A stretch of 64,000 nucleotides of DNA, from contig OX457025.1 in NCBI GenBank assembly GCA_949752745.1, forward strand, positions 98,025,804-98,089,803, read 5' to 3'. Positions 42,303 through 50,575 of the stretch are shown here, piece by piece; position 1 is the stretch's first letter; the number at the start of each line of letters is the position of its first letter. The notes below the pieces were generated by a model that worked only from the letters and a program-made list of their open reading frames with translations, ran no database searches and was not told the DNA's origin. The position numbers and the translations under genes were made by a program. Source of the DNA: Protula sp. h YS-2021. Taxonomy: Eukaryota > Annelida > Polychaeta > Sabellida > Serpulidae.

Positions 42303-42930
42303 ATGTATGAAAGGTCAAGGTTAAAAAAAAAATATGTGACCTTAACAAAATGAGGTCAAGGTTAAAAGTACGCGTTCACTTTAACGAAATTAAAATAAGG
42401 TTAAAAGTGCATGTGTACTTTGACGAAGTGTCTTGAGGAAATGAGGTCAAGGTTAAAAGTACATGTGTCCTTGAGGAAATGGGGTTAAGGTTAAAAAGTA
42501 TATGTGTATTTTGATGAAGTGTCCTTGACGAAATGGGGTCAAGGTTAAAAGTGCATGTGTACTTTAACGAAGTGTCCTTGACGAAATGGGGTCAAGATTA
42601 AAAGTATATGTGTACTTTAACGAAGTATCCTTAACGAAATGGGATGAAGGTTAAAAGTATATGTATACTTTAACAAAGTGTCCTTAACGAAATGAGGCTA
42701 AGGTTAAAGGTACATGTGAACTTTGACGGAGTGTCTTTAATGAAATGATTTTTAGGTTAAAGGTGCATGTACACTTTATGCAAAGTGTCCTTAACGAAAT
42801 GAGGCTAAGGTTAAAAGTACATGTATACTTTGACGGAGTGTCCTTAATGAAATGATTTTTAGGTTAAAGGTGCATGTATACTTTAATGAAGTGTCCTTAG
42901 CGAAATGAGGTTAAGGTTATAGTTTTCTTA
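42303..42930 (-). repeat. ~53-bp tandem repeat made of GTCAAGGTTAAAAGT modules
   Basis: About eleven diverged units with the order GGTCAAGGTTAAAAGT, ACATGTGTACTTT, AACGAAGTGTCCTTGACG and AAATGG. On the minus strand the units read AGTRYACATGTRYACTTTTAAC and CCTTGACC. The same words (AGTGTCCTTGACCTT, GACCTTAACC) recur singly upstream of other right-arm genes near 45245-45355, 46010-46110 and 46730-46790. It may be an enhancer-like array upstream of the 41607 RING gene. Confidence 0.9.
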
Positions 42931-43343
42931 AAGAAATTAGGTTAAAATATATAAAAAAATTCTAAGCATATAGACATCATGAATATAACATTCATAAATA
43001 CTTGGTCTTCCTGAATATTATGTTGAAAAGACGGTTGAAATTGGTTTAATAGTTTTAAAGTTATGTATGATTGAAATATTTAGGTAAATGACGTCATACA
43101 TAACGTTAAACCTTAAGAGGGTTTGATGAAAATGTTTTTTAAACCACTTCCAGAAAAGTGATTTTTTTTTTCTTTCTTTCTTTCTTTTTAAATTTATGTT
43201 TATTTATTTTTATTTTATTCATTTTATTTTATTTATTTTTTATTGATTTATTATTTTTTTTTTAATAAACATTTATTCGTCTTTTACCATAAGCCCTTTC
43301 ACACACACACATAAAAAACCTTTCATTCAATTTCGTAATAAGC

Positions 43344-43378
43344 GCTCATTTCACATATTAGGGGCCCTAAAAAGGGCC
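43344..43378 (-). terminator. Histone-type 3' stem-loop and downstream motif of the 43395 gene
   Basis: Minus-strand GGCCCTTTTTAGGGCC (43378-43363) lies 16 nt after the stop and fits the metazoan histone stem-loop consensus GGYYYUUYUNARRRCC at every position. After 11 nt comes AAATGAGC (43351-43344), then TG-rich DNA. Confidence 0.7.
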
Positions 43379-43394
43379 ATTATGTTATTTTTTC

Positions 43395-43712
43395 CTATTG
43401 TTGCTGCTGCTGGAGCCAGCTTTCGAGGGTTTGAATAGTCAGCTGGTTTCCCTGCTGACTACTCTCCGCTCCAGCTGGCCCCAGATAGGTTACTGTTGGC
43501 AAATCTGGAACCTTCATTTTCTTCTCCGGCGGCTCTGCTAACAGTCGATTTAATGTCGGCTGTGCTGGTGTTGATGGTGGCGGTGACAGCGTCGGTGGGT
43601 CGGTTTGAGTACCGACCGACACCACCGATTTCTTGGCCATGAGCTGCAGCTTCTGCAGTCTTATACTTATTTTATACAGCTCACACTGGATGTTGAAAAA
43701 TTCGTGTTCCAT
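43395..43712 (-). CDS. Element 1 right-arm protein with candidate LC8-binding motif
   Basis: A 105-aa protein without a recognised domain. An N-terminal helix (EFFNIQCELYKISIRLQKLQ) is followed by SVGTQTDPP, which fits the TQT-type motif bound by dynein light chain LC8. A Pro/Ser-rich stretch and a basic NRLLAEPPEKKMKVPDLP segment follow, ending in a glutamine run. It is more GC-rich than its neighbours. A TATA box 29 bp upstream (43741-43748) and a histone-type stem-loop 16 nt after the stop support a real transcription unit. Confidence 0.65.
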   Translation of the reverse strand: MEHEFFNIQCELYKISIRLQKLQLMAKKSVVSVGTQTDPPTLSPPPSTPAQPTLNRLLAEPPEKKMKVPDLPTVTYLGPAGAESSQQGNQLTIQTLESWLQQQQQ

Positions 43713-43740
43713 GGTTATCCATCCCTCCTACTGTTTCGTC

Positions 43741-43748
43741 TTTTTATA
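43741..43748 (-). promoter_or_regulatory. TATA box of the 43395-43712 gene
   Basis: TATAAAAA on the minus strand, 29 bp before the ATG, leaving room for only a very short leader. Confidence 0.55.
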
Positions 43749-44517
43749 CGCTAAGTTCATACGTAAAGGCAAACCATGCTGACATGGGGTTGAACACCGT
43801 GATGAGGGTTTAGATTTGTGTTTCTCATATTTTATTTTTCACTTATAACTTAAAAGGTTTATAGTTTTTCTTATTTTTAAAAATGGAATGTGAAACAAAA
43901 AGATACTATTTATTACTACATTTATTAAAATAACTAAAAAAAAAAGTTTTTCTATATGAAATTTAACGTTATTTCATTAAAAAATTGAAAAAATTAACAC
44001 TTTAACTGTTTAAATAAGCTTTTTTTTTCTATATAATAATTTTTTTTATGTTCAGTTTTAATGACGACTATGTATGAAACTCTAAATAATTATACATAAA
44101 AAGACAGAAAAAAAGATGTTTTAAAGGATTTTAATATATGATATTTGTTAATGAATTAAAACAGAAATTCTGGCTTCTACTTAATTTCTTTCTAATACAT
44201 TTATTCTTTCACTTTTTTAAAAAATAAAAAAAGGAAAAGATGGCAATAAAACTATAATTATGATGTAGTATGATTAAGGGTCAGTAAATGGTATGTGGTT
44301 GCTATAGTTCAACAAAGCAGACGGTTGATCAAAAGAGCGCGAAGTAATTATGTTCGTATGACGAAACAGTTCAGAGAGGTAATGACAGCGTCATAAGTCC
44401 CACTCACTTTCACACAACTTTTTTTTTTCTCAAACATTTACAATGACTTTCAAACTGCTTTTAAAACACTTTCACACATTTTTTTTCTCAAACTGTTTTT
44501 AAAACAAAATAGATTTA
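43749..44517. other. AT-rich gene-free region of element 1
   Basis: About 770 bp dominated by A and T runs. I see no ORF with family features. The left part presumably holds upstream elements of the 43712 gene and the right part the 3' flank of the 45113 gene. Confidence 0.6.
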
Positions 44518-44553
44518 GCTTATTTGTAAGAGTGGATGGCTCTTATAAGAGCC
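44518..44553 (-). terminator. Histone-like 3' stem-loop and downstream motif of the 44580 gene
   Basis: The perfect palindrome GGCTCTTATAAGAGCC (44538-44553) lies 26 nt after the stop and differs from the histone consensus at one loop base. It is followed by ATCCA, then, 12 nt from the stem, AAATAAGC (44525-44518) and TAAATCT. Confidence 0.65.
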
Positions 44554-44579
44554 GGTTGGATTTTTGCTTATTTTTTTTT

Positions 44580-45113
44580 TTAGAGTGCTATTCTCATTTG
44601 CCTGGTCTCAAAAATTTGAAATTTCGTGTTGGTTCGGCACATGGGGCAGGTCATTTGTCCAGTTTCATAACATCTATGGCACCATTGGTGAGTACATTCT
44701 ATGCAGAGGTCATGATAACATGTTTCTGTGAAGGCTCTGCTTTGTCCCATTTTCTTAAAGCAAATGAAACACCGTGTTGTGTACTTCTCCAGCCATGCGT
44801 TGAACCAGTCTGGATATTCTTCCCTTTCTTGTGTGCAAGGCATTTTATATCCTAGCAGGAAATGGAAGTAAAATGCCATTCTGTAGTCTCCTGTTTCTAT
44901 GGCTTGTAGACGAAGTCTTTTCTGGTGAAAAAACCGCATTCCTATATTCATTTCAATAAGCTCTCCATTCTCATTCAAGTAATATGTTGTCACCCACTGT
45001 CTTGATAATGCACGATCTCCCTGACTTCTTATAAAAGAAGCCATAATAGCTCTGTCAGAATCTTCTTCCTCATTGCCTGTTAAATCAATCTGGTCTCCCT
45101 CTTGACGAGCCAT
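44580..45113 (-). CDS. RING-finger protein, element 1 (paralogue of 41607)
   Basis: The first true ATG is at 45113 (MARQEGDQIDLTGNEEE), giving 177 aa; the upstream TTG is not a start. An acidic N-terminus is followed by a helical region and the shared block MPCTQEREEYPDWFNAWLEK, then a RING: CFIC, C-Y-H-D-L-C-I-E-C and CPMC. It is a candidate E3 ubiquitin ligase, possibly against host restriction factors; that is inference from similar genes in large DNA viruses. A TATA box at 45143-45150 lies about 30 bp upstream. The transcript appears to end in a histone-like stem-loop. Confidence 0.82.
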   Translation of the reverse strand: MARQEGDQIDLTGNEEEDSDRAIMASFIRSQGDRALSRQWVTTYYLNENGELIEMNIGMRFFHQKRLRLQAIETGDYRMAFYFHFLLGYKMPCTQEREEYPDWFNAWLEKYTTRCFICFKKMGQSRAFTETCYHDLCIECTHQWCHRCYETGQMTCPMCRTNTKFQIFETRQMRIAL

Positions 45114-45653
45114 TTTTCTCAAACACCTCAAACAGGTTTTTTTTTTATATATTCATATGGTTCCCCCCTCTCAAACCACCCTTTCCAACCTGATTCGTTC
45201 TCGTAACTACAAAACTATTGGTTCTCTGAAATAAGTATTATTCATTAGTGACCTCAACCTGTCTTAACCGGCCTTAACCTTTATTGAGCACCCCCACCCT
45301 GAAAGCAGCCTCATTTACATACGACCTCAACCCGTTCCGAGCGGCCTTGACCTTGCCTACAGTAAGTCTGAATGTAGCCGCAATTTTATTTGTCCGTGAA
45401 ATGGCATGACGATTGGTTCTTAATTACGTTACGTCACTGTGCCTCTTGCTCTGTACTTTGAAATGTGCAACAATTTGTGTTAAGCAACGCTGCTCCCTTT
45501 TCTATTTTATTTATATATTCTTTCTTTTCTTAAAAAAAATGTTGTTTTTATACTTACATAACGTTTTAATACTCGTATAACTTTAAAAAAATACTTTTAT
45601 TCACTCACACATACACATACACACATACATACAATTTTTTAAAGACACATGTT
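45114..45653. other. Promoter and spacer region of element 1 right arm
   Basis: Holds the TATA box of the RING gene (TATATAAAA on the minus strand, 45143-45150) and, near 45245-45355, GACCTCAACC, GGCCTTAACC and GGCCTTGACCTTG words like those of the tandem repeat at 42303-42930. The left end is AT- and CA-rich 3' flank of the next gene. Confidence 0.6.
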
Positions 45654-45690
45654 GCTTATTTTGTAATAATAGAAGCCCTTAAAAGGGCTT
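45654..45690 (-). terminator. Histone-like 3' stem-loop and downstream motif of the 45711 gene
   Basis: Minus-strand AAGCCCTTTTAAGGGCTT (45690-45673) lies 20 nt after the stop. The core AGCCCTTTTAAGGGCT matches the histone consensus apart from the outermost pair. After 11 nt comes AAATAAGC (45661-45654), then TATGTGTG-rich DNA. Confidence 0.65.
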
Positions 45691-45710
45691 TAATTTTTCT
45701 TCTGGATTGA

Positions 45711-45914
45711 TTAGCAAACCCGCCCAAAGAGCTGGTTTTCTTCAATCCAGTCTTCTATACCGCCTAACGCCATTTCAATAGCGAAAAATATTTTCCATAA
45801 GTCATACGCATTCTCATCCGGCCATTCTAAAACACACTGCAAAAACACTGTGTTCCGAACACCGAGTGAAAAAGACTTATGAAACAAACCGACTCTGTCA
45901 AGGCGTAAAGACAT
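45711..45914 (-). CDS. Small element 1 right-arm protein of unknown function
   Basis: A 67-aa ORF (MSLRLDRVGLFHKSFSLGVR at the start, acidic and hydrophobic WPDENAYDLWKIFFAIEMAL in the middle). No family recognised. It would be doubtful by itself, but a TATA box lies 30 bp upstream (45944-45951), its promoter matches that of the 46623 gene, and a histone-like stem-loop follows 20 nt after the stop. Confidence 0.6.
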   Translation of the reverse strand: MSLRLDRVGLFHKSFSLGVRNTVFLQCVLEWPDENAYDLWKIFFAIEMALGGIEDWIEENQLFGRVC

Positions 45915-45943
45915 GATTGTTGCTTCACTTTCTCTTTTTTTTC

Positions 45944-46150
45944 CTTATATATATATTTTTTACTTATTTCATTGGTCTGTAAAAGTCTTCCTTGATTGGC
46001 TTCACTTAAAGTGTCCTTCACCTTCTATGGTCTTGAATACATGACCTGAAATGTGGGGGTGGAGAGAGAGGGAAGGAATGATTGGTTTCACTTAGTGTCC
46101 TTCACCTTCAGCAATATTCAATACAAGACATGAAATGTGAGAGTGGAGAG
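45944..46150 (-). promoter_or_regulatory. Promoter of the 45711-45914 gene with duplicated upstream module
   Basis: TATATAAG (45944-45951) is followed upstream by CATTGGTCTGTAAAAGTCTT, a close match to the region at 46675-46700. Farther upstream an ~80-bp segment with GATTGG, CACTTA, AGTGTCCTTCACCTTC and GACCTGAAATGTG is present twice (about 45990-46060 and 46078-46150). Confidence 0.6.
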
Positions 46151-46249
46151 AGGGGAAAAGTACTTGAACTGGAAGATAAAATTATACATTTTTTTTTTTT
46201 TTTTTTTTTTTTTTTCACACACACACATACACACATAAAAACAGGTTTA

Positions 46250-46285
46250 GCTTATTTTTAAGAAATAGTGGCTCTGAAAAGAGCC
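46250..46285 (-). terminator. Canonical histone 3' stem-loop and downstream motif of the 46309 gene
   Basis: Minus-strand GGCTCTTTTCAGAGCC (46285-46270) is identical to the canonical metazoan histone mRNA stem-loop and is followed by AC as in histone genes. It lies 23 nt after the stop. After 12 nt comes AAATAAGC (46257-46250), then GCTAAACCTG and TG-rich DNA. Confidence 0.75.
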
Positions 46286-46308
46286 GAGGGTGTTGGTTGT
46301 AATAGTTT

Positions 46309-46623
46309 TTAGTAGTAGCTCTTTGAACCCTCCAAGAACTTGCATTTACATTGCCACTTGTAGTACTGATCCATGGTAAAAGGGCGGCCAACACACTTGA
46401 ATGGGTGCGAGTTAAAACCACCCAAATTTTTTAGTTTAACTCCACACCAGTAGCAATCCGTGCAGTCAGCCCCCCATGCTACAGATGAGTAACTGTACCA
46501 TAGGAGACCACCACACTTCCTGCAACAAAACCGGCGTGGAGCATTATGACCCACGGGACAGTTGTGTGGCTCACCCTCATACCGTAGGATAACCCAGCAC
46601 TTGTAGCACTCAATGCGATTCAT
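46309..46623 (-). CDS. Cys-rich zinc-ribbon protein, element 1
   Basis: A 104-aa protein with many Cys pairs: CYKC, a C-P-V-G-H site, CCRKCGG, CTDCYWCG, a H-P-F-K-C site and C-K-C near the end. They could form three zinc sites. An aromatic-rich C-terminus follows. No named family is assigned; treble-clef or BIR-like zinc folds should be tested. TATA box at 46653-46660, 30 bp upstream. It is the outermost gene of the right arm and carries the most exact histone-type stem-loop. Confidence 0.75.
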   Translation of the reverse strand: MNRIECYKCWVILRYEGEPHNCPVGHNAPRRFCCRKCGGLLWYSYSSVAWGADCTDCYWCGVKLKNLGGFNSHPFKCVGRPFTMDQYYKWQCKCKFLEGSKSYY

Positions 46624-46871
46624 TTTGACTAATGCCTCACTTTCACTTTTTTCTTATATACCTCTCTTTTTCTCTCATTTCATTCGTCTATAAAAGTCTT
46701 CTATGATAGGCTTAACTTTATTCTTCATATATAGTGACCTTAACCTTTACTGATCTTTAGTTATCTTAACGTTGAGTGTCCTTGACCTTCGTTTTATTTA
46801 TTTTTTATTTGTTTATATATATATTTTTTTTGTTTCTTTTATTTGTTTATTTGTTTGTTTCTTACAACTTC

Positions 46872-46911
<40 letters not shown>

Positions 46912-46944
46912 ACCTGTGTTCATACCCGAGCGGGTTTGAAAACA
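46624..46944 (-). promoter_or_regulatory. Right-end promoter region of element 1
   Basis: TATATAAG (46653-46660), a CATTCGTCTATAAAAGTCTT module like the one upstream of 45914, then GTGACCTTAACCTTTACTG and AGTGTCCTTGACCTTCG (46730-46795). A T-rich stretch and a long poly-A run (46874-46910) separate it from the terminal repeat. Confidence 0.6.
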
Positions 46945-47107
46945 GGTTTCAACACACCTGTGCTCAAACCCGTACGGGTTTCAAAACACCTGAAAATACG
47001 GGTTTGAGCACACGTGTGCCCAAACCCGTACGGGTTTGAGCACACCAGTGCTCAAACCCGTACGGGTTTGGGCACACGTGTGCTCAAACCCGTATTTTCC
47101 CACTACT
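46945..47107 (-). repeat. Right terminal inverted repeat of element 1
   Basis: About 163 bp matching the left repeat in reverse complement, with one additional ~30-bp palindromic unit (CCAAACCCGTACGGGTTTG type). A degenerate further unit continues to about 46911. It ends ...CCCACTACT, followed directly by the target duplication. Confidence 0.92.
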
Positions 47108-47113
47108 TCTAGT
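47108..47113. repeat. Target-site duplication, right copy (TCTAGT)
   Basis: Exact copy of 27943-27948, confirming both boundaries of element 1. Confidence 0.93.
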
Positions 47114-47416
47114 TTTATGCAGATTCGTGTGTATTTAAAACATTCAGACCATAAATAACACGGGTGATTCACAATGCGTGCCGTGTGCAGTGTGGTTGTA
47201 TGACGTTGAACACTATCTCGTATTGTTTCGGAGAGGGGCTAGGGAGGGGGGGGGGGCGGTTGTAGTATCTGATTCGTTACAATGTCTGTTATGAGGTTAG
47301 TAACATACAGGTACCCATGGGCAGGTTTAAAGTTAAACGGAAAACTAAATGCGGGAACCAAGGAAGCTGGAGCATCGGCTGAAAAGTGTGTGAACAAGTT
47401 CCACCCTCCAACCCTT

Positions 47417-47489
<73 letters not shown>

Positions 47490-47505
47490 TCTCTCTTTCT
47501 CTAAT

Positions 47506-47543
<38 letters not shown>

Positions 47544-47748
47544 CCTCTCTTTCTCTTTCTCTTGCTCTCCCCCCCTCTCTCTCTCCCCTCTGTCTCCTCT
47601 CTCTCTCTTTCTCTCTCACTCTCTCCCCCAATCTCTATCTCCTTCTCTCTCTCCTTCTCTCTCTCCTCTCTCTATCCCCATCTCCTTCTATCTCTTTCTC
47701 TTTCTCTCTGTCTCTCCCCCCTCTCTCTCTCTGTCTCTCCCACTCTCC

Positions 47749-47779
<31 letters not shown>

Positions 47780-48011
47780 CCCTCTCTCTCTCTGTCTCTC
47801 TCTCTTTCTCTCTCTCTGTCTCTCTCTATCTCCCCCTTTCCCTCTCTCTCTTTCTCTCTCTCTCTGTCTCTCTCTCCTTTTCCCTCTCTCTTTCTTTCTG
47901 TCTCTCTCTCCTCTCTCTCTCCTCTCTCTCTCTCTCTATTTTTCTCTCTTTCTCTCTCTCTTTCTCTCCCCCCCTCTCTCTCTCTCTCTCTCCCATCTCT
48001 CTCTCTGTCTC

Positions 48012-48045
<34 letters not shown>

Positions 48046-48192
48046 CCACTCTTCCTCTCCCCCTTCTCTCTCTCTCTCCCTCTCTCTCCTCTCTCTCTCC
48101 CTCTCTCTCTTTCTCTTTCTCTCTGTGTCTCTCTCCCACTCTCTCCCACTCTCCCTCTCCCTCTCCCTCTCCCTCTCTCTCTCTCCCTCCCT

Positions 48193-48238
<46 letters not shown>

Positions 48239-48820
48239 CTCTCTCTCTCCTCTCTCTCCTCTCTCTCTCTCTTTCCCCTCTCCCTCTTCCCCTCTCTCTC
48301 CCTCTCTCTCTCTCCCACTCTCCCTGTCCCTCTCCCTCTCTCTCTCTTTCTCTCCCTCTTTCTCTGTCTCTCTCTCTCTCTCCCATCTCTCTCTCTGTCT
48401 CCCCTCTCTCTTTCTCTTTCTCTCTGTCTCTTTCTCTCTGTCTCTTTCTCTCTCTGTCATTCATCCTTTCTCTCTCTCTTCCTCTCTCTCTCTCTCGTGT
48501 TGCTCCTTAAAAATCAGTTCCTCCTTTATTTCCCGTCATTGTCCCTTCGTCGTCATTTCTCTTCTTTGCTATTGCTCCTGCCTCATAGTTGATATTTGTT
48601 CGCTATTGCACAATTACATCGTTTTTTCTGGGCATTAATGTGATCGGAATTCCGCCATTTTCATCTGTGGTCCGATTTTTTCCTGTTTTAAGTCAGGCAC
48701 CTGATATAGGCCCTAATGTGATTAGTCCTCAAATGCCATGAATCATAAGGCCTCAGTTCACATCGCCCAAACAGCAAACCGATGTGACTATACTGTTTTA
48801 CCTCAATATATGAGACGATT
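47114..48820. other. Host spacer between the two Polintons
   Basis: About 1.7 kb dominated by a CT-rich microsatellite (47420-48497). The remainder has a G-rich patch (47240-47260) and ordinary AT-rich sequence. No gene; the long Ser/Leu- and Arg/Glu-rich ORFs come from the microsatellite. Confidence 0.8.
47420..48497. repeat. (CT)n-rich microsatellite, ~1.1 kb
   Basis: Nearly pure pyrimidine strand of CTCTCT with TCCC, TTTCTC and TGTCTC variants. Such homopurine-homopyrimidine tracts can form triplex DNA. Confidence 0.97.
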
Positions 48821-49045
48821 AGCAGGGGAGAAGTGGGGTCCCGAACACAGGAAGTGACGTTATAATGACGTCAGGAGGTGTTTTCGGAGCCCCATGGGGT
48901 TCCGAAAACAGTGACGTCATATTGACGTCATATTGACGTCATATGGACGTGTTATTGACGTGATATGGAGATCATATGGAGATCATATGGAGGTCATATG
49001 GAGGTCATATGAACGTCATATGAACGCCATAATGACGTAATATGG
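48821..49045. promoter_or_regulatory. Candidate left terminal region of element 2 with CRE clusters
   Basis: Begins AGCAGGGGAGAAGTGGGGTC. Two inversely oriented words (GGGGTCCCGAACAC and GTGTTTTCGGAGCCCC) flank an ATAATGACGTCAGG. Then TGACGTCATAT repeats (48911-48940) and GGAGATCATAT / GGAGGTCATAT variants follow to about 49040. TGACGTCA is the CREB/ATF site. Confidence 0.5.
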
Positions 49046-49150
49046 AGAGTGGGCGGCCATTCAAACGGGCGGCCATTCAAACGGCATTCAAACGGGCGGC
49101 CATTCAAACGGCATTCAAACGGGCGGCCATTCCAACGACCATTCAAACAA
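49046..49150. repeat. GGGCGGCCATTCAAACG tandem repeat
   Basis: Six or seven tandem or partial copies of GGGCGGCCATTCAAACG and GCATTCAAACG. Confidence 0.85.
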
Positions 49151-49224
49151 CTATCCAACGGCAGACGGACAGATGAGACACCTCCCCAAACGTACAAGTT
49201 CTCCATTTTATAAATAGAGAACTC

Positions 49225-49490
49225 ATAACTACATGGTTAGAGCTCACCTATAAAGCCCCCTTAAAGTCAAAAAGGGGGTATAAAAAAAGGGGTAAAAAAA
49301 TCACCCCTTTTTTTCTTTTTTTTTGGCGCCCGAACAAAATGGCGCCCGAACAAAATGGCTCACCTATAAAGCCCCCTTAAAGTCAAAAAGGGGGTATAAA
49401 AAAAGGGGTAAAAAAGAAATCACCCCCTTTTTTTTTTTTTTTTTTTTCTTTGGCGCCCGAAAAAGATGGCGCCCGAACAAAATGGCACCC
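49225..49490. repeat. Duplicated ~130-bp segment with TATA-like and inverted-repeat parts
   Basis: Two copies of GCTCACCTATAAAGCCCCCT, TAAAGTCAAAAAGGGGGTAT, AAAAAAAGGGGTAAAAAA, a CACCCC-T-rich arm and GGCGCCCGAACAAAATGG. CCCCCTTAAAG and AAAAAGGGGG form a hairpin. Confidence 0.85.
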
Positions 49491-49519
49491 AAGCACTCGA
49501 GCACTCGAGGCTTTCTGAC

Positions 49520-50575
49520 TTTCTGGCTTTCTCACTCTCTAAACCCACATACCTTCACTAATGGATTGTCGTAGAAGCAATTAAAAGAAATGAGCACTCT
49601 TTTCCTTAAGGGATGCTGTGTTTTAACCACAGAGAGGTCTCCATGCATTGCGGCCATATACAAGCAACAATCCTTTCTTTAAAGCTTTCTCACTCTTCTA
49701 ACACCTATGACAACCAAACCAACGGACACCCAGACACACGGACACCTAGACACGGACACCCAGACACACGGACACCCAGACAGTCATGTTTTTTTTAATT
49801 TTTGTCTCTCTCTCTCTCCATCACACCACGGCGTCTGAGGGGCAAAGAAACAGTCTTTTTTCGGCTTTCTCACTCTCTAAACCAACATACCTTCACTAAT
49901 GGATTGTCGTAGAAGCAATTAAAAGAAATGAGCACTCTTTTCCTTAAGGGATGCTGTGTTTTAACCACAGAGAGGTCTCCATGCATTGTGGCCATATACA
50001 AGCAACAATCCTTTCTTTAAAGCTTTCTCACTCTTCTAACACCTACGGCAACCGAACAAACGGACACCCAGACACACGGACACCCAGACACGGACACCCA
50101 GAGACACGGACACCCAGACAGTCATGTTTTTTTTAAAAATTTTTGTCTCTCTCTCTCTCTATCACACCACGGCGTCTGAGGGGCAAAGAAAAAGTCTTTT
50201 TTTTTTGGCTTTCTCACTCCACACCTTCACTAATCGATTGCCGTGGCAGCAATTAGAAGTGACCTAAATAAGAGACCCTATTTTCAACCGTGAGAACTCT
50301 CTCTCTCTCCCACGCATATAAAGGCAACAGCAACTTTTTTTTCGGCTTTCCCACACTCTAAACAGTCTTTTTCTGGCTTTCTCACGCTAAAGAGACACCA
50401 TTTTTAACCGTGACAGCCCTCTCTCTCTCACGCATATACAAGCAACAATCCTTTCTTTAAAGCTTTCTCACTCTTCTAACACCTACGGCAACCGGATAAA
50501 AGGGCATCCGGATAAAAGGGCACCCGGATAAAAGGACATCCGGATAAAAGGACGGTCTTTTTTTTAAATTTTTGT
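49520..50575. repeat. ~340-bp tandem repeat with CTGTGTTTTAACCACAG hairpin
   Basis: Two near-identical copies (about 49525-49862 and 49863-50205) and a shorter, diverged third part to about 50570. Landmarks: AAAAGAAATGAGCACTCTTT, GGGATGCTGTGTTTTAACCA, CATATACAAGCAACAATCCT and CGGACACCCAGACACACGG. On the minus strand the CTGTG hairpin is followed 12 nt later by AAAAGAGTGC. Confidence 0.85.

Larger units (their letters stand above)
42279..43394. other. Gene-free stretch of element 1 with tandem repeat and AT-rich tail
   Basis: About 42303-42930 is a tandem repeat (listed separately). About 42930-43330 is AT-rich with a palindrome-like TAACGTTA region and a long T/A-rich tract (43155-43270). 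The end carries CA-rich DNA and the 3' signals of the next minus-strand gene. Confidence 0.7.
27949..47107 (+). mobile_element. Complete Polinton/Maverick element (element 1)
   Basis: A 19,159-bp element bounded by terminal inverted repeats that start AGTAGTGGGAAAATACGGG and by a perfect 6-bp target duplication. It encodes the diagnostic set: integrase with chromodomain, packaging ATPase, penton-like and major capsid proteins, adenain-like protease and protein-primed DNA polymerase B, plus accessory genes. All core frames are open, with typical overlaps (ATGA, TAACATG) along the plus-strand block. Intact frames and matching ends suggest recent integration and possible autonomy. The gene content is also that of adintovirus-like viruses; a virus integrated as a provirus is an equivalent reading. 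Confidence 0.95.

Noticed and set aside
47282..48638. Ser/Leu-rich and Arg/Glu-rich ORFs up to 436 aa
   Set aside because: They come entirely from the CT-rich microsatellite.
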